From positions 1 to 64,000 of the forward strand of contig NZ_PNYB01000001.1 in the NCBI RefSeq assembly GCF_002879855.1: a stretch of 64,000 nt of DNA, written 5' to 3'. Shown piece after piece: positions 24,694 through 33,689 of this stretch. Position 1 is the first letter of the stretch, and every line of letters starts with the position of its first letter. Position numbers and translations under genes: made by a program. Under the pieces are notes generated by a model, which worked only from the letters and a program-made list of their open reading frames with translations, searched no databases and was not told the DNA's origin. The stretch is from Trinickia soli. Lineage in GTDB: Bacteria; Pseudomonadota; Gammaproteobacteria; Burkholderiales; Burkholderiaceae.

Positions 24694-26556
24694 ATGCCCC
24701 ACTATCGCTCCCGCACGTCGACCCACGGCCGCAACATGGCCGGCGCCCGCGCCCTGTGGCGCGCCACCGGCATGAAAGACGGCGATTTCGGCAAGCCCAT
24801 CATCGCCGTCGTGAATTCGTTCACGCAATTCGTCCCGGGCCATGTGCATCTGCGCGATCTGGGCGCGCTCGTCGCGAAGGAAATCGAAGCGGCCGGCGGC
24901 GTAGCGAAAGAGTTCAATACGATCGCCGTCGATGATGGTATCGCCATGGGCCATGGGGGCATGCTGTACTCGTTGCCTTCGCGCGAATTGATTGCCGATT
25001 CGGTCGAGTACATGGTCAACGCGCATTGCGCCGACGCCATGGTTTGCATTTCGAACTGCGACAAGATCACGCCGGGCATGCTGATGGCCGCGATGCGCCT
25101 GAACATTCCGGTCGTGTTCGTTTCGGGCGGCCCGATGGAAGCGGGCAAGGTCAAATCGCCGACGGACGGGCAGGTGATCGCGAAGATCGACCTGATCGAC
25201 GCCATGATCAAGGCAGGCGACCCGAAAATCAGCGACGCCGAAGTGGCCGAAGTCGAACGTAGCGCCTGCCCGACATGCGGCTCGTGTTCGGGCATGTTCA
25301 CCGCGAACTCGATGAACTGCCTGACCGAAGCAATCGGCCTTTCGTTGCCGGGCAACGGCACGATCGTCGCCACGCACGCATGGCGCAAGGGCCTGTTCGA
25401 ACAGGCGGGCCGGCTGATCGTGGACTTGTGCCGCCGCTACTATCAGGAAGAAGACGCGTCCGTCCTGCCGCGCAGCATCGCCAGCAAGCAGGCATTCGAA
25501 AACGCGATGGCGCTCGACGTCGCGATGGGCGGCTCGACGAATACCGTCCTGCACCTGTTGGCGGCTGCGCAAGAAGCCGGCGTTGATTTCACGATGTCGG
25601 ACATCGATCGCATTTCGCGGAAGGTGCCGTGCCTGTGCAAGGTGGCGCCGGCAACGGACAAGTATCACATCGAAGACGTGCATCGTGCGGGCGGCATCCT
25701 CGGCATCCTTGGCGAGTTGGCTCGCGCCGAGCTGCTGGATGTGTCGTGCGGGAACGTGCATAGCGGCACGCTCGGCAACGCGATTGCCAACTGGGACGTC
25801 GCGGGTGGTGCGGGCGAGGAAGCGCAGAAGTTCTATCGCGCGGCGCCCGGCGGCATTCCCACTACGGTCGCATTCAGCCAGGAGGCGACGTTTGCCTCGC
25901 TCGATACCGACCGCAAGGCCGGCTGCATTCGCAGCAAGCAGAATGCGTATTCGAAGGACGGTGGGCTTGCCGTGCTCTACGGCAACCTGGCGGAGAAGGG
26001 ATGTATCGTCAAGACGGCGGGCGTCGATGAATCGCAGTGGATTTTCTCGGGACGTGCGCGCGTGTTCGAAAGCCAGGACGAAGCCGTCGAAGCGATCCTC
26101 GGCGACAAGGTCGTGGCGGGCGATGTGGTCGTGATTCGCTACGAAGGGCCCAAGGGCGGCCCGGGCATGCAGGAAATGCTTTACCCGACGTCGTACTTGA
26201 AATCGAAGGGCTTGGGCAAAACCTGCGCGTTGTTTACCGATGGCCGTTTTTCGGGCGGATCATCGGGCCTCGTCATCGGGCATGCTTCGCCCGAGGCAGC
26301 CGAAGGCGGCACGATCGGTCTCGTGCAAGACGGCGATGTGATCGAAATCGACATCCCGCAGCGCAAGATGCATTTGGCCGTGTCGGATGACGAACTGGCG
26401 CGCCGCCGCGCGGCGATGGAAGCGCGGGGCGATAAGGCGTGGATGCCGGAAAATCGCGAGCGCATCGTGTCGCAGGCGTTGCAAGCCTATGCCGCGCTGG
26501 CAACGTCGGCCGACCGCGGTGCGGTGCGTGATCTTTCGCAACTGAAACGCAAGTAA
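24694..26556 (+). CDS. ilvD: Dihydroxy-acid dehydratase IlvD
   Basis: A 620-residue cytosolic iron-sulfur enzyme that converts 2,3-dihydroxy-3-methylbutanoate (and -pentanoate) to the 2-oxo acids of valine and isoleucine synthesis. The signature [10 protein letters not shown] and the Cys cluster [19 protein letters not shown] are intact, as is [14 protein letters not shown] near the N-terminus. Length matches the E. coli-type enzyme. GAGGAAACAG precedes the ATG. A diverged copy of its last 84 bases lies 2.4 kb downstream, beyond the chemoreceptor gene. Confidence 0.96.
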   Translation: MPHYRSRTSTHGRNMAGARALWRATGMKDGDFGKPIIAVVNSFTQFVPGHVHLRDLGALVAKEIEAAGGVAKEFNTIAVDDGIAMGHGGMLYSLPSRELIADSVEYMVNAHCADAMVCISNCDKITPGMLMAAMRLNIPVVFVSGGPMEAGKVKSPTDGQVIAKIDLIDAMIKAGDPKISDAEVAEVERSACPTCGSCSGMFTANSMNCLTEAIGLSLPGNGTIVATHAWRKGLFEQAGRLIVDLCRRYYQEEDASVLPRSIASKQAFENAMALDVAMGGSTNTVLHLLAAAQEAGVDFTMSDIDRISRKVPCLCKVAPATDKYHIEDVHRAGGILGILGELARAELLDVSCGNVHSGTLGNAIANWDVAGGAGEEAQKFYRAAPGGIPTTVAFSQEATFASLDTDRKAGCIRSKQNAYSKDGGLAVLYGNLAEKGCIVKTAGVDESQWIFSGRARVFESQDEAVEAILGDKVVAGDVVVIRYEGPKGGPGMQEMLYPTSYLKSKGLGKTCALFTDGRFSGGSSGLVIGHASPEAAEGGTIGLVQDGDVIEIDIPQRKMHLAVSDDELARRRAAMEARGDKAWMPENRERIVSQALQAYAALATSADRGAVRDLSQLKRK

Positions 26557-26612
26557 CACACGCGTACGTTGCAATGCACGCCGCCTGGGGCGCTTACCAT
26601 GGATTCAGATCG

Positions 26613-26637
26613 CCGGCTCTGCGCCAAGCGGAGCCGG
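26613..26637 (+). terminator. Hairpin downstream of ilvD
   Basis: CCGGCTCTGC pairs with GCGGAGCCGG (one T-G pair) around a 5-base loop, 57 bases past the ilvD stop. The bases that follow (TCTGTGTCCC) are only mildly T-rich. Position and stem strength fit a terminator for ilvD; the convergent chemoreceptor gene ends about 80 bases further on. Confidence 0.55.
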
Positions 26638-26719
26638 TCTGTGTCCCACTTCGAGGCGGCAATGGCACGCTGTCGCCGCGCATCGGCTAGCGCACCATCA
26701 CCATGAGTTAGCAGACGCT

Positions 26720-28525
26720 TCAGTGGTGCGCGAGCTTGAACTCCCCGACCGCATGGGCGAGCTTCGATGCTTCTTCACGCAATAGAGCGGCCGCCGCGGT
26801 CGACTGCTCGACCAGCGCCGCGTTTTGCTGCGTCGTGTGATCGAGCTGCGCGAGGGCCTGGTTCACCTGCCCCAGCCCCGTACTCTGCTCGCTAGCGGCG
26901 ACCGTGATCTCATCGATCACGCCTGAGATGCTGCGCACGCTGTCGACGATCTCGGTCATCGTCGCGCCTGCCGTTTGCACGAGCGCCGATCCTTCCCCGA
27001 TCTTTTCGACGGAGGAGTGAATGAGTTCCTTGATCTCTTTGGCGGCCTGCGCGCTACGCTGCGCGAGCGCGCGGACCTCGGCGGCCACGACGGCGAAGCC
27101 GCGCCCGTGCTCGCTCGCCCGTGCCGCTTCCACGGCTGCGTTGAGTGCAAGGATATTCGTCTGGAAGGCGATTCCGTCGATCACGCCAATGATGTCGGCG
27201 ATCTTATCCGAAGCCTTCGTGATTTCTTCCATCGTCGAAACGACATCGCCCACGACTTGACCGCCGCGCGTAGCGACCGTCGAGGCGGACGCGGCGAGCT
27301 GACTCACTTGCGTGACCGCATCTGCCGAGTTGCGCGCGGTGCCGGCGATTTCCTCCAGTGCCGCGGCAGTCTCCTGCAAGCTGGACGCCGCGTGCTCCGT
27401 GCGGCTCGATAGGTTCTGATTGCCCTGCGCGATCTCGGCGCTCGCAACGTTGACCGATTCGCTGCTTACGCGGATCTGCAGCAGGATCGCGCTGACTTTT
27501 TCCGCAAAGAGATTGAACGCATGCCCGATCTGAGCAGCCTCGTCTTTGCCTGCAGCAGGCAACCGGGTGGAGAGATCGCCGCTGCCGCTCGCGACGTCGA
27601 TCAATGCGTCTCGCACGCGCAGCACGCGTTTGAAAGCCGCGTTGGTCAGCGCCCCTACGAGTGCAGCGGCGATCAGCGCAACCAGAATGATGGCGACGAG
27701 GGTCGTCGTTGCAACGGCGCGCATCCCTGCCGTCACGTCGGACTTATCCAGCGCAAGCACCAGCGACCAATCGGTGCCCGTGATGGGCTGCGCGCGCAGC
27801 AGTTTGGTGGCGCCGTCGATGTCGACCGTAGCCGTATTAGCCCCGGACTTCAGCCCTTCGAGCGTCTCCGGTGTCAATGCCGGCGAGAGTTCGGTGGCCG
27901 GCTTCATGATGAGATCGGTTTTGGCCGACGCGATAATGTGGCCGGCCTTGTCGACCAGAAATGCGAAGCTCGATGGCGTGGGATGCACCGATGTCACGAT
28001 GCTGCTCACACTTTCCATGTAGAGACTGGCCGCCATGACCGCTTTCACGGTGCCGTCGCGGACGATCGGCACGGCGAACGCGAATGCGGGCTTTCCGTTC
28101 GATGCGTCTTTGTACAGCGCCGTGACGATCAATTGCTGGGCGGCGACCGCCTGCTTGTACCAGGGCCGCGCGGTCGGATCATAGCCGGGTGCGAGCGGCA
28201 CGTTGGAGAACGCGGTTTTATCCGGCAGACCGAGCGTCATCACCTCGAAACCGCCCGATTTCGCCAGCAGCTTCAGCGCCGGCAGCGGATCGCCTTCGCC
28301 GATTGCGATCGTATCGGCGAGTGCCTGAGTTTGCCTTGCGCGGTCGGAGATCCATTCATCGATCGCAAGCGCATGCCCCGTCAAGATCGACATCAAGTTC
28401 TGCTCGATCGCCTCGTCGTTGTGGTGTTTGACGACGGTGTAGACAAGGCCTCCTGTCACAGCCAGGGCTGTCGCCACGATGGCGACGCAGGCCGCCAGGA
28501 TACGTCCGCGAATCGATGCCAGCAT
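26720..28525 (-). CDS. Methyl-accepting chemotaxis protein with dCache sensor
   Basis: A 601-residue chemoreceptor. A first transmembrane helix lies at about residues 8-32 and a periplasmic double-Cache domain at 35-280 containing [13 protein letters not shown] second helix is at about 283-308, then HAMP and the cytoplasmic signalling coil whose tip reads [18 protein letters not shown]. The R-x-W-Y motif and Y-K-D resemble amino-acid-binding dCache receptors, but the later Asp of that signature appears as Ser (A-A-S-L-Y). There is no C-terminal CheR/CheB pentapeptide. The ATG at 28525 is preferred to the 28588 start. A perfect sigma-28 promoter lies about 70 bases upstream, placing it in the flagellar regulon. 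Confidence 0.92.
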   Translation of the reverse strand: MLASIRGRILAACVAIVATALAVTGGLVYTVVKHHNDEAIEQNLMSILTGHALAIDEWISDRARQTQALADTIAIGEGDPLPALKLLAKSGGFEVMTLGLPDKTAFSNVPLAPGYDPTARPWYKQAVAAQQLIVTALYKDASNGKPAFAFAVPIVRDGTVKAVMAASLYMESVSSIVTSVHPTPSSFAFLVDKAGHIIASAKTDLIMKPATELSPALTPETLEGLKSGANTATVDIDGATKLLRAQPITGTDWSLVLALDKSDVTAGMRAVATTTLVAIILVALIAAALVGALTNAAFKRVLRVRDALIDVASGSGDLSTRLPAAGKDEAAQIGHAFNLFAEKVSAILLQIRVSSESVNVASAEIAQGNQNLSSRTEHAASSLQETAAALEEIAGTARNSADAVTQVSQLAASASTVATRGGQVVGDVVSTMEEITKASDKIADIIGVIDGIAFQTNILALNAAVEAARASEHGRGFAVVAAEVRALAQRSAQAAKEIKELIHSSVEKIGEGSALVQTAGATMTEIVDSVRSISGVIDEITVAASEQSTGLGQVNQALAQLDHTTQQNAALVEQSTAAAALLREEASKLAHAVGEFKLAHH

Positions 28526-28912
28526 AAGTCTGAGTCTCTCTCGGTTAGCAGCACTGTCAGGAATAGGGTTGGATGGCGACCATCTCATTTGCTGTTATCG
28601 GCGCGGGGAACCTTGACTTTAGGCCGGGAGACCGGCTGCGCTCGCTGCTCCGTTGCGTGGCCTACAACGCAAAGAGTTCGGCTTGACGGCGAATGGGGCG
28701 TTTGCTTAAGGAATCAGGGAGGTCAGACTCCTCGGCCTGTAAATTGACATGCAGCACCGAAACTAATCCGCTGGCCGCTCTGCTGGAAGTCCTTTGCGTC
28801 AGCATCAACGGCAACTGGGACGGGATGTCGCCGTTGCCCCAGTCGAGGCCGTCGAGGTGCGCGATCTGACCACGCGCTACGGCGCGATGCTATCCTACGT
28901 CTACTTGCCCCC
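28526..28912. other. Intergenic region with chemoreceptor promoter and possible gene remnant
   Basis: Of these 387 bases, 28595-28621 is the minus-strand sigma-28 promoter (listed separately). From about 28790 to 28920 one plus-strand frame reads without stop as protein-like sequence (V-A-P-V-E-A-V-E-V-R-D-L-T-T-R-Y-G-A-M-L) ending at a TGA that overlaps the ilvD 3' copy. It lacks a start and an identifiable family, so it is only a possible remnant. Confidence 0.4.
28595..28621 (-). promoter_or_regulatory. Sigma-28 (FliA) promoter of the dCache chemoreceptor
   Basis: Read on the minus strand the sequence is TAAA, exactly 15 bases, then GCCGATAA, a full match to the FliA consensus TAAA-N15-GCCGATAA. 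It points at the chemoreceptor gene with a predicted leader of about 60 bases. Confidence 0.9.
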
Positions 28913-28996
28913 CAGGCGTTGAAAGCCTATGCCGCGTTGGCAACATCGGCCGACGGCGGTCCGGTGCATGATCTTTCGCAACTGAAACCTAAATGA
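28913..28996 (+). pseudogene. Duplicated 3' end of ilvD
   Basis: These 84 bases match the last 84 bases of ilvD (26473-26556) at about 74 positions, including a stop codon at the same place (TGA instead of TAA). The 27 encoded residues differ at only a few positions (for example Q to K and R to G). No other part of ilvD is present. It lies beyond the chemoreceptor gene in the same orientation as ilvD, 12 bases before the AraC gene. This is a remnant of a second ilvD copy or the second repeat of an old insertion at the ilvD 3' end. Confidence 0.85.
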
Positions 28997-29007
28997 GTTG
29001 ATCCATC

Positions 29008-29937
29008 GTGACGACGCGGCTCCCTCGGCTCGATTTCCGTGACGCGCAAAGCCGCGTCGCGATCTTGCGTACCGAGGCCGTGCGCACGAGCGCCCATTTC
29101 GGCTGGGAGTCGCTTTACTTCGAACATCGGGAAGCCGAGCGCTTCGAAACGGTCGAACACGTGATCCCCGATCACTATCTGATGGTCAAGCTCAATTCCG
29201 GTTCGAAGGCCGATCGCATGATCGACGGTGTCATGCGTACCGAACATCAGCGCCGTGGCAGCGCGGTCTATCTTCCAAGCGGATGCGCGCATCGCGTGCG
29301 CTACGAAAGTCCCCTCGGCCGTCTGCATTTGATGACGCTTGCACCGTCGCTCGTCGAGACGGTCGCGGCCGAAATGGGGATTGCACGGGTCGACATCGCA
29401 CCGCGTTTTGCGAACGAAGAAGATCGCTTCGTGCTCGAACTGGCGGAGGCGATCGATACCGAACTGGCGGCGGGTAACCCGCATGGGAAGCTGTTCGCTG
29501 AAACGTTCGCGCGCACGCTTGCCGCGCACATCGTCACGCGTTACCGCGACTGTCGGCCCAAGCCAACGAAGGCGCCGGCGATGAACGCGGCGCGCCTGCG
29601 CAGCCTCGATCGATTCATCGAGGCAAACATCGCGATGCCGATCAGCCTGGCCGACCTCGCAAAGCAGGCCGGGCTCAGCGAATATTACTTTTGCCGGTGC
29701 TTCAAGCTCGCGACGGGCATGTCGCCTTATCAATACGTGCTGAACAAGCGGATGGGGCACGCAAGCGCTTGTTTACGCCGTGACGACATGTCGATCCAGG
29801 AGATTGCTTTCGCGAGCGGCTTCGGAGATCCCGTTCAGTTTTCCAAGCATTTCCGACGCGCGCATGGACTGACACCGACTGCATACCGCGCTCGGCTGCC
29901 GAAGCAACAATGCACAAGCGCCGCAGCTTATGACTAG
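29008..29937 (+). CDS. AraC-family transcriptional regulator
   Basis: A 309-residue regulator. An N-terminal cupin-like effector domain (about residues 30-180, with R-R-G-S-A-V-Y-L-P-S-G-C-A-H) is followed by two helix-turn-helix units at about 195-300: S-L-A-D-L-A-K-Q-A-G-L-S-E-Y-Y-F-C-R-C-F-K and S-I-Q-E-I-A-F-A-S-G-F-G-D-P-V-Q-F-S-K-H-F-R-R. Start is GTG at 29008, 12 bases after the ilvD remnant. The aminotransferase gene follows 57 bases downstream on the same strand and is a possible target; the ligand is unknown. Confidence 0.85.
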   Translation: MTTRLPRLDFRDAQSRVAILRTEAVRTSAHFGWESLYFEHREAERFETVEHVIPDHYLMVKLNSGSKADRMIDGVMRTEHQRRGSAVYLPSGCAHRVRYESPLGRLHLMTLAPSLVETVAAEMGIARVDIAPRFANEEDRFVLELAEAIDTELAAGNPHGKLFAETFARTLAAHIVTRYRDCRPKPTKAPAMNAARLRSLDRFIEANIAMPISLADLAKQAGLSEYYFCRCFKLATGMSPYQYVLNKRMGHASACLRRDDMSIQEIAFASGFGDPVQFSKHFRRAHGLTPTAYRARLPKQQCTSAAAYD

Positions 29938-29956
29938 GGTGCAACGCTGACGATCC

Positions 29957-29993
29957 GGTAGCGTAGGAGACCTTCCGATATCCATACGCTACC
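29957..29993. promoter_or_regulatory. 9-bp inverted repeat abutting the aminotransferase start codon
   Basis: GGTAGCGTA and TACGCTACC are perfect inverse repeats separated by 19 bases, with one base between the right arm and the ATG at 29995. The only Shine-Dalgarno-like GGAGA lies inside the spacer, 25 bases from the start. It may be an operator for the adjacent AraC protein or an RNA stem controlling translation. Confidence 0.5.
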
Positions 29994-29994
29994 C

Positions 29995-31200
29995 ATGTCC
30001 GAAACCGATACGTTGTTGGCTCGACGCGCAGTGGGCGCGCAAAGCTCCGCCGTTCGCGAACTCCTCAAATACAGCAGGACGCCCGGGATCATTTCCCTGG
30101 CAGGCGGTATTCCCGCGCCCGATCTATTCGACATTCAAGGGCTGGAAGCCGCACTCGGCGAAGAGTTGCGCGCACGAACGCGCGATACGTTCCAGTACGG
30201 CATGACCGAAGGCGAAGCCGGCTTGCGCGATCAGATCGCTACGCTCGCGGGCAAGCGCGGGCTCCACGCGGGCGCGCACAACGTGCTCGTGACGACCGGC
30301 TCCCAACAAGCGCTCGATCTTGTGGCGAGAGTTTTCCTGAATCCGGAAGACACGATCGTTGTCGAACGTCCCGCCTATTTAGCCGCGCTGCAGGCATTTG
30401 CATTTTCGGAAGCGCGCATGCTGTCGGTGCCGTCCGGGGCCGACGGCATCGATCTCGACCGCGTTGAAGCATTGTTCGCGAGCGAGCGCGTGAAGGCGAT
30501 TTATGTGGTGCCGAATTTCGCCAATCCATCGGGTGGAACGTTGACGCTCGATCGACGTCGACGTCTCGTCGAATTGGCGGCCCGGCATCGCGTCCTCATC
30601 TTCGAAGACGATCCGTATGGGGATCTTCGACTGCGCGGCCGTGCTTTGCCGAGCTTGTTCGAAATCGCCGGGCAAACACCCGGTGCCCGGGATCTTGTCG
30701 TCTATATGTCGACGTTCTCGAAAATCCTTTCGCCCGGATTGCGCATGGGCTGGATGGTCATTCCCGATGCGTACTACTCGAACGTGGCCATCGCGAAGCA
30801 AGCGATCGACCTGCATAGCTGTACGCTCTCGCAGCGGATTGTCGAACGTTACCTCGCGAGCGGACGGTTGGGCGAACGGCTCCCGATTCTCAGGGACGCA
30901 TACGCCGTCCGTTGCGAAGCGTTATGTTCGAGCCTCGAACGGCATCTGGGAGATGCCATCGAGTTCAATCGGCCCGATGGCGGCATGTTTCTTTGGGCGC
31001 GTTTCCGTGATGACGTCGACGCGTCCGCCGTGCTCGCACGTGCCATCGAGGCCGGGGTCGTTTTCGTACCTGGCAGTGCGTTCTTTGTCGACGAACCGCA
31101 GCGCAACACCTTGCGTCTTTCGTATTCGACGATCACGCCCGAGACGGCCGACGAGGCGGGTAGGCGCCTCGCTATTGCGCTCGAGGAAAGCGTGGGCTAA
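29995..31200 (+). CDS. PLP-dependent aminotransferase, 2-aminoadipate/aromatic class (LysN/MocR-like)
   Basis: A 401-residue fold-type I aminotransferase without the GntR domain of true MocR regulators. It carries I-S-L-A-G-G-I-P-A-P, T-T-G-S-Q-Q-A-L-D, V-V-P-N-F-A-N-P-S-G-G-T, E-D-D-P-Y-G-D-L-R and the PLP lysine K243 in S-T-F-S-K-I-L-S-P-G-L-R-M-G-W. This set is shared by 2-aminoadipate and kynurenine-type transaminases, so the amino donor is unclear. It lies between an AraC regulator and a B3/B4-domain protein on one strand, probably one operon. Confidence 0.85.
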   Translation: MSETDTLLARRAVGAQSSAVRELLKYSRTPGIISLAGGIPAPDLFDIQGLEAALGEELRARTRDTFQYGMTEGEAGLRDQIATLAGKRGLHAGAHNVLVTTGSQQALDLVARVFLNPEDTIVVERPAYLAALQAFAFSEARMLSVPSGADGIDLDRVEALFASERVKAIYVVPNFANPSGGTLTLDRRRRLVELAARHRVLIFEDDPYGDLRLRGRALPSLFEIAGQTPGARDLVVYMSTFSKILSPGLRMGWMVIPDAYYSNVAIAKQAIDLHSCTLSQRIVERYLASGRLGERLPILRDAYAVRCEALCSSLERHLGDAIEFNRPDGGMFLWARFRDDVDASAVLARAIEAGVVFVPGSAFFVDEPQRNTLRLSYSTITPETADEAGRRLAIALEESVG

Positions 31201-31302
31201 AGGAGCGGGTCGAGTTGCTGCAATTTTATTCAAGACGGTCAGCGCGACGCCGCCTATGCTGTGACGGGACGACATCGTTCACACAGGGAGGGAGGCTGCG
31301 CT

Positions 31303-31995
31303 ATGTATTTTCGACATTCGCCGGAGATTTGGGAGGACCATCCCGCGTTGGTCCCCGGCGTTTTGCTGGCAGAGGGCGTGACCGACCGGCCGAGCGTTGA
31401 CGCACGCGTTGCCGAATATCAAGCCATTGCACGGCAGCGCTTGGAGCGGGCGTCAGAAGGAGACTGGCCGGAGGTGCAGGCTTGGCGCCGCGTATTCGCG
31501 CAGATGGGCCTTAAGCCGACGCAATATCGCTGCGCGGCGGAATCGTTGCTGCGCCGCTTTCGGAAGGAGGGGGCGTTGCCGAGATTGCATCCGTTGGTGG
31601 ATCTTTGCAATGCCGTTTCGCTGGCGTTCGCGATTCCGATTGCCGTATTCGATGTCTCACGCATTTCGCAACAGATGATAGTGCGCTATGCGAAAGGCGA
31701 CGAACACTACCACTCGTTCGCGGGGGAAGTCGAATGCCCCGATCCCCGCGAGGTCGTTTTTGCGGATGCGGACAATCGCGCACACGCCCGCCGCTGGACA
31801 CATCGGCAGAGTGCGTATTCGGCGGTGCGGGGCGAGACCGCGTCGGTTCTGATCGTCGCCGAAGCACATCATCAATCGGCGCCCGCCGACGTGATCAGGT
31901 TAGTCGACGCATTGGCTGATGAGTTGAAGGGGCTTTGGGCGGCGCCTTCAGCAAAGGCCGTCTTGAGCAGGGCGTCGCCTTCTATCGAAATGTGA
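31303..31995 (+). CDS. B3/B4 (phenylalanyl-tRNA synthetase beta-like) domain protein
   Basis: A 230-residue stand-alone B3/B4 domain protein. Characteristic parts are W-R-R-V-F-A-Q-M-G-L-K-P-T-Q-Y-R-C-A-A-E-S-L-L-R-R and L-H-P-L-V-D-L-C-N-A-V-S-L-A-F-A-I-P, the region that forms the editing site in PheT. Free-standing members are thought to hydrolyse misacylated tRNA or related aminoacyl compounds, but this is not shown for most. The ATG at 31303 follows GGGAGGGAGG. It lies about 100 bases after the aminotransferase gene on the same strand. Confidence 0.75.
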   Translation: MYFRHSPEIWEDHPALVPGVLLAEGVTDRPSVDARVAEYQAIARQRLERASEGDWPEVQAWRRVFAQMGLKPTQYRCAAESLLRRFRKEGALPRLHPLVDLCNAVSLAFAIPIAVFDVSRISQQMIVRYAKGDEHYHSFAGEVECPDPREVVFADADNRAHARRWTHRQSAYSAVRGETASVLIVAEAHHQSAPADVIRLVDALADELKGLWAAPSAKAVLSRASPSIEM

Positions 31996-32066
31996 TGGCA
32001 TGCGGAAGCGGGGGCTGCGCAAAACCACGCACGTCGGCGAAGCGACCCGCTGTTGCCGACGCTCTC

Positions 32067-33539
32067 TCAAGCCAGATTCCCCTGACACAAATACTTGATC
32101 GACAAATAATCGTCGAGCCCGTACTTCGAGCCTTCCCGACCGTACCCCGACTCCTTTACCCCGCCGAACGGAGCGGCTTCGCTCGATATTGCCCCTTCGT
32201 TGATGCCCACGAGTCCCGCTTCGAGCGCGCGCGAAACGCGTTCGATGCGCTTCATGTCATTCGTATAGAAATACGACGCAAGCCCATAAGGCGTGGCATT
32301 CGCAGCTTCGATCGCTTCGCACTCCTCATTAAAGCGAAACAACGGCACGACCGGGCCGAACGTTTCTTCGCTGCATAGCTCCATGCGCGAATCCGCATCG
32401 ACAAGCACCGTGGGCGCAAAGAAATTCGGTCCAAGCGCCGGAAGGCGCGTGCCGCCCGTCAATATCCGCGCACCACGGGTGATCGCATCGTCGACATGGC
32501 GCGCGATCTTCTGCACGGCACGCTCGTTGATCATCGGGCCGATCTGCACCTCGGTATCGCTGGCGGGCCCGACCTTCATGGCCGAGACGCGATCAGCCAA
32601 CAGCGCCGCAAAGCGTTCGTACACGCCGGCTTGCACATAAACGCGGTTCGGGCACACGCATGTCTGGCCGCCGTTACGAAACTTCGCCGCGATAAGCCCC
32701 GCCGCCGCCGCTTCGAGATCCGCGTCGTCGAATACGATGAACGGTGCGTTGCCGCCCAATTCGAGCGAGAGCTTCTTGAGCGTGTCGGCCGATTCGCGCG
32801 CCAAATGCTTGCCGACCGCCGTCGATCCCGTAAACGTAATCTTGCGCACGCGCGCGTCGCGCAGCCAGTCTGAAACGGCAGCAACCGTACGTTGCCGCGA
32901 CGCGGTGATCAGATTCAGCACACCCGGCGGCACGCCCGCTTCGTGCGCGAGCAGCACGAGCGCCGACGCCGTCAACGGCGTGTCTTCGGCCGGCTTGCCC
33001 ACGACTGTGCAACCCGCAGCGAGCGCAGGCGCGATCTTGCGTGCGATCATCGCAAGCGGAAAATTCCACGGCGTAATCGCAGCGACGATTCCAATCGGTT
33101 CTTTGACCGCGCTCATGCGTTTGCCGCGTTGCTGCTGCGGAATCAGATCGCCGTAAATCCGCGTGGCTTCCTCGGCAAACCACGCGACGTACGATGCGCC
33201 ATAAGCGACTTCACCGCGCCCCTCGGCTAGCGGCTTGCCTTGCTCGCGCGAGATCAGCGCACCCAGCGCGTCTTGATTCGCGACGATGAGGGCGTGCCAA
33301 CGCCGAAGGATTTCCGCGCGCTCCTTGGGCAAGGTTTCGCGCCATGCGGGAAGCGCCGCCGCGGCCGCATCGGTGGCCGCGCGCGCATCGGCAATGTCGC
33401 TGTCGGCCACTTCGGCGATCAGCGAACCGTCAGCCGGATCGGTAACGGCAAAGCATGCTCCGTCGATGGCCGGCACCCATCGCCCGCCAATGAAATTGTC
33501 TTTGCGGATCAATGCTTCCGGGGCAAAAGTGCGCGTCAT
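32067..33539 (-). CDS. gabD: Succinate-semialdehyde dehydrogenase
   Basis: A 490-residue NAD(P)-dependent aldehyde dehydrogenase. Visible are I-T-P-W-N-F-P-L-A-M-I, the catalytic Glu in L-E-L-G-G-N-A-P-F, the catalytic Cys in G-G-Q-T-C-V-C-P-N-R (with the second Cys two residues on, as in GabD) and G-V-K-E-S-G-Y-G-R-E-G near the end. It oxidises succinate semialdehyde from GABA to succinate. AGGAG precedes the start. The class III transaminase two genes upstream would supply semialdehydes, which fits amine or GABA catabolism. Confidence 0.9.
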   Translation of the reverse strand: MTRTFAPEALIRKDNFIGGRWVPAIDGACFAVTDPADGSLIAEVADSDIADARAATDAAAAALPAWRETLPKERAEILRRWHALIVANQDALGALISREQGKPLAEGRGEVAYGASYVAWFAEEATRIYGDLIPQQQRGKRMSAVKEPIGIVAAITPWNFPLAMIARKIAPALAAGCTVVGKPAEDTPLTASALVLLAHEAGVPPGVLNLITASRQRTVAAVSDWLRDARVRKITFTGSTAVGKHLARESADTLKKLSLELGGNAPFIVFDDADLEAAAAGLIAAKFRNGGQTCVCPNRVYVQAGVYERFAALLADRVSAMKVGPASDTEVQIGPMINERAVQKIARHVDDAITRGARILTGGTRLPALGPNFFAPTVLVDADSRMELCSEETFGPVVPLFRFNEECEAIEAANATPYGLASYFYTNDMKRIERVSRALEAGLVGINEGAISSEAAPFGGVKESGYGREGSKYGLDDYLSIKYLCQGNLA

Positions 33540-33689
33540 GCTCGGGCTCCTGCTTCAGTGTCGGTACAAGCCGCAGCGCCCCACGACAGCACCGATACCG
33601 CTCGATGGTGTCGCCGTGGGACGTATCCGGCTTCGTTGATAGACGTAGGGAGGTGTCGCCGTACGTTGTTGAAGTTGCTGCGGTCAGTC

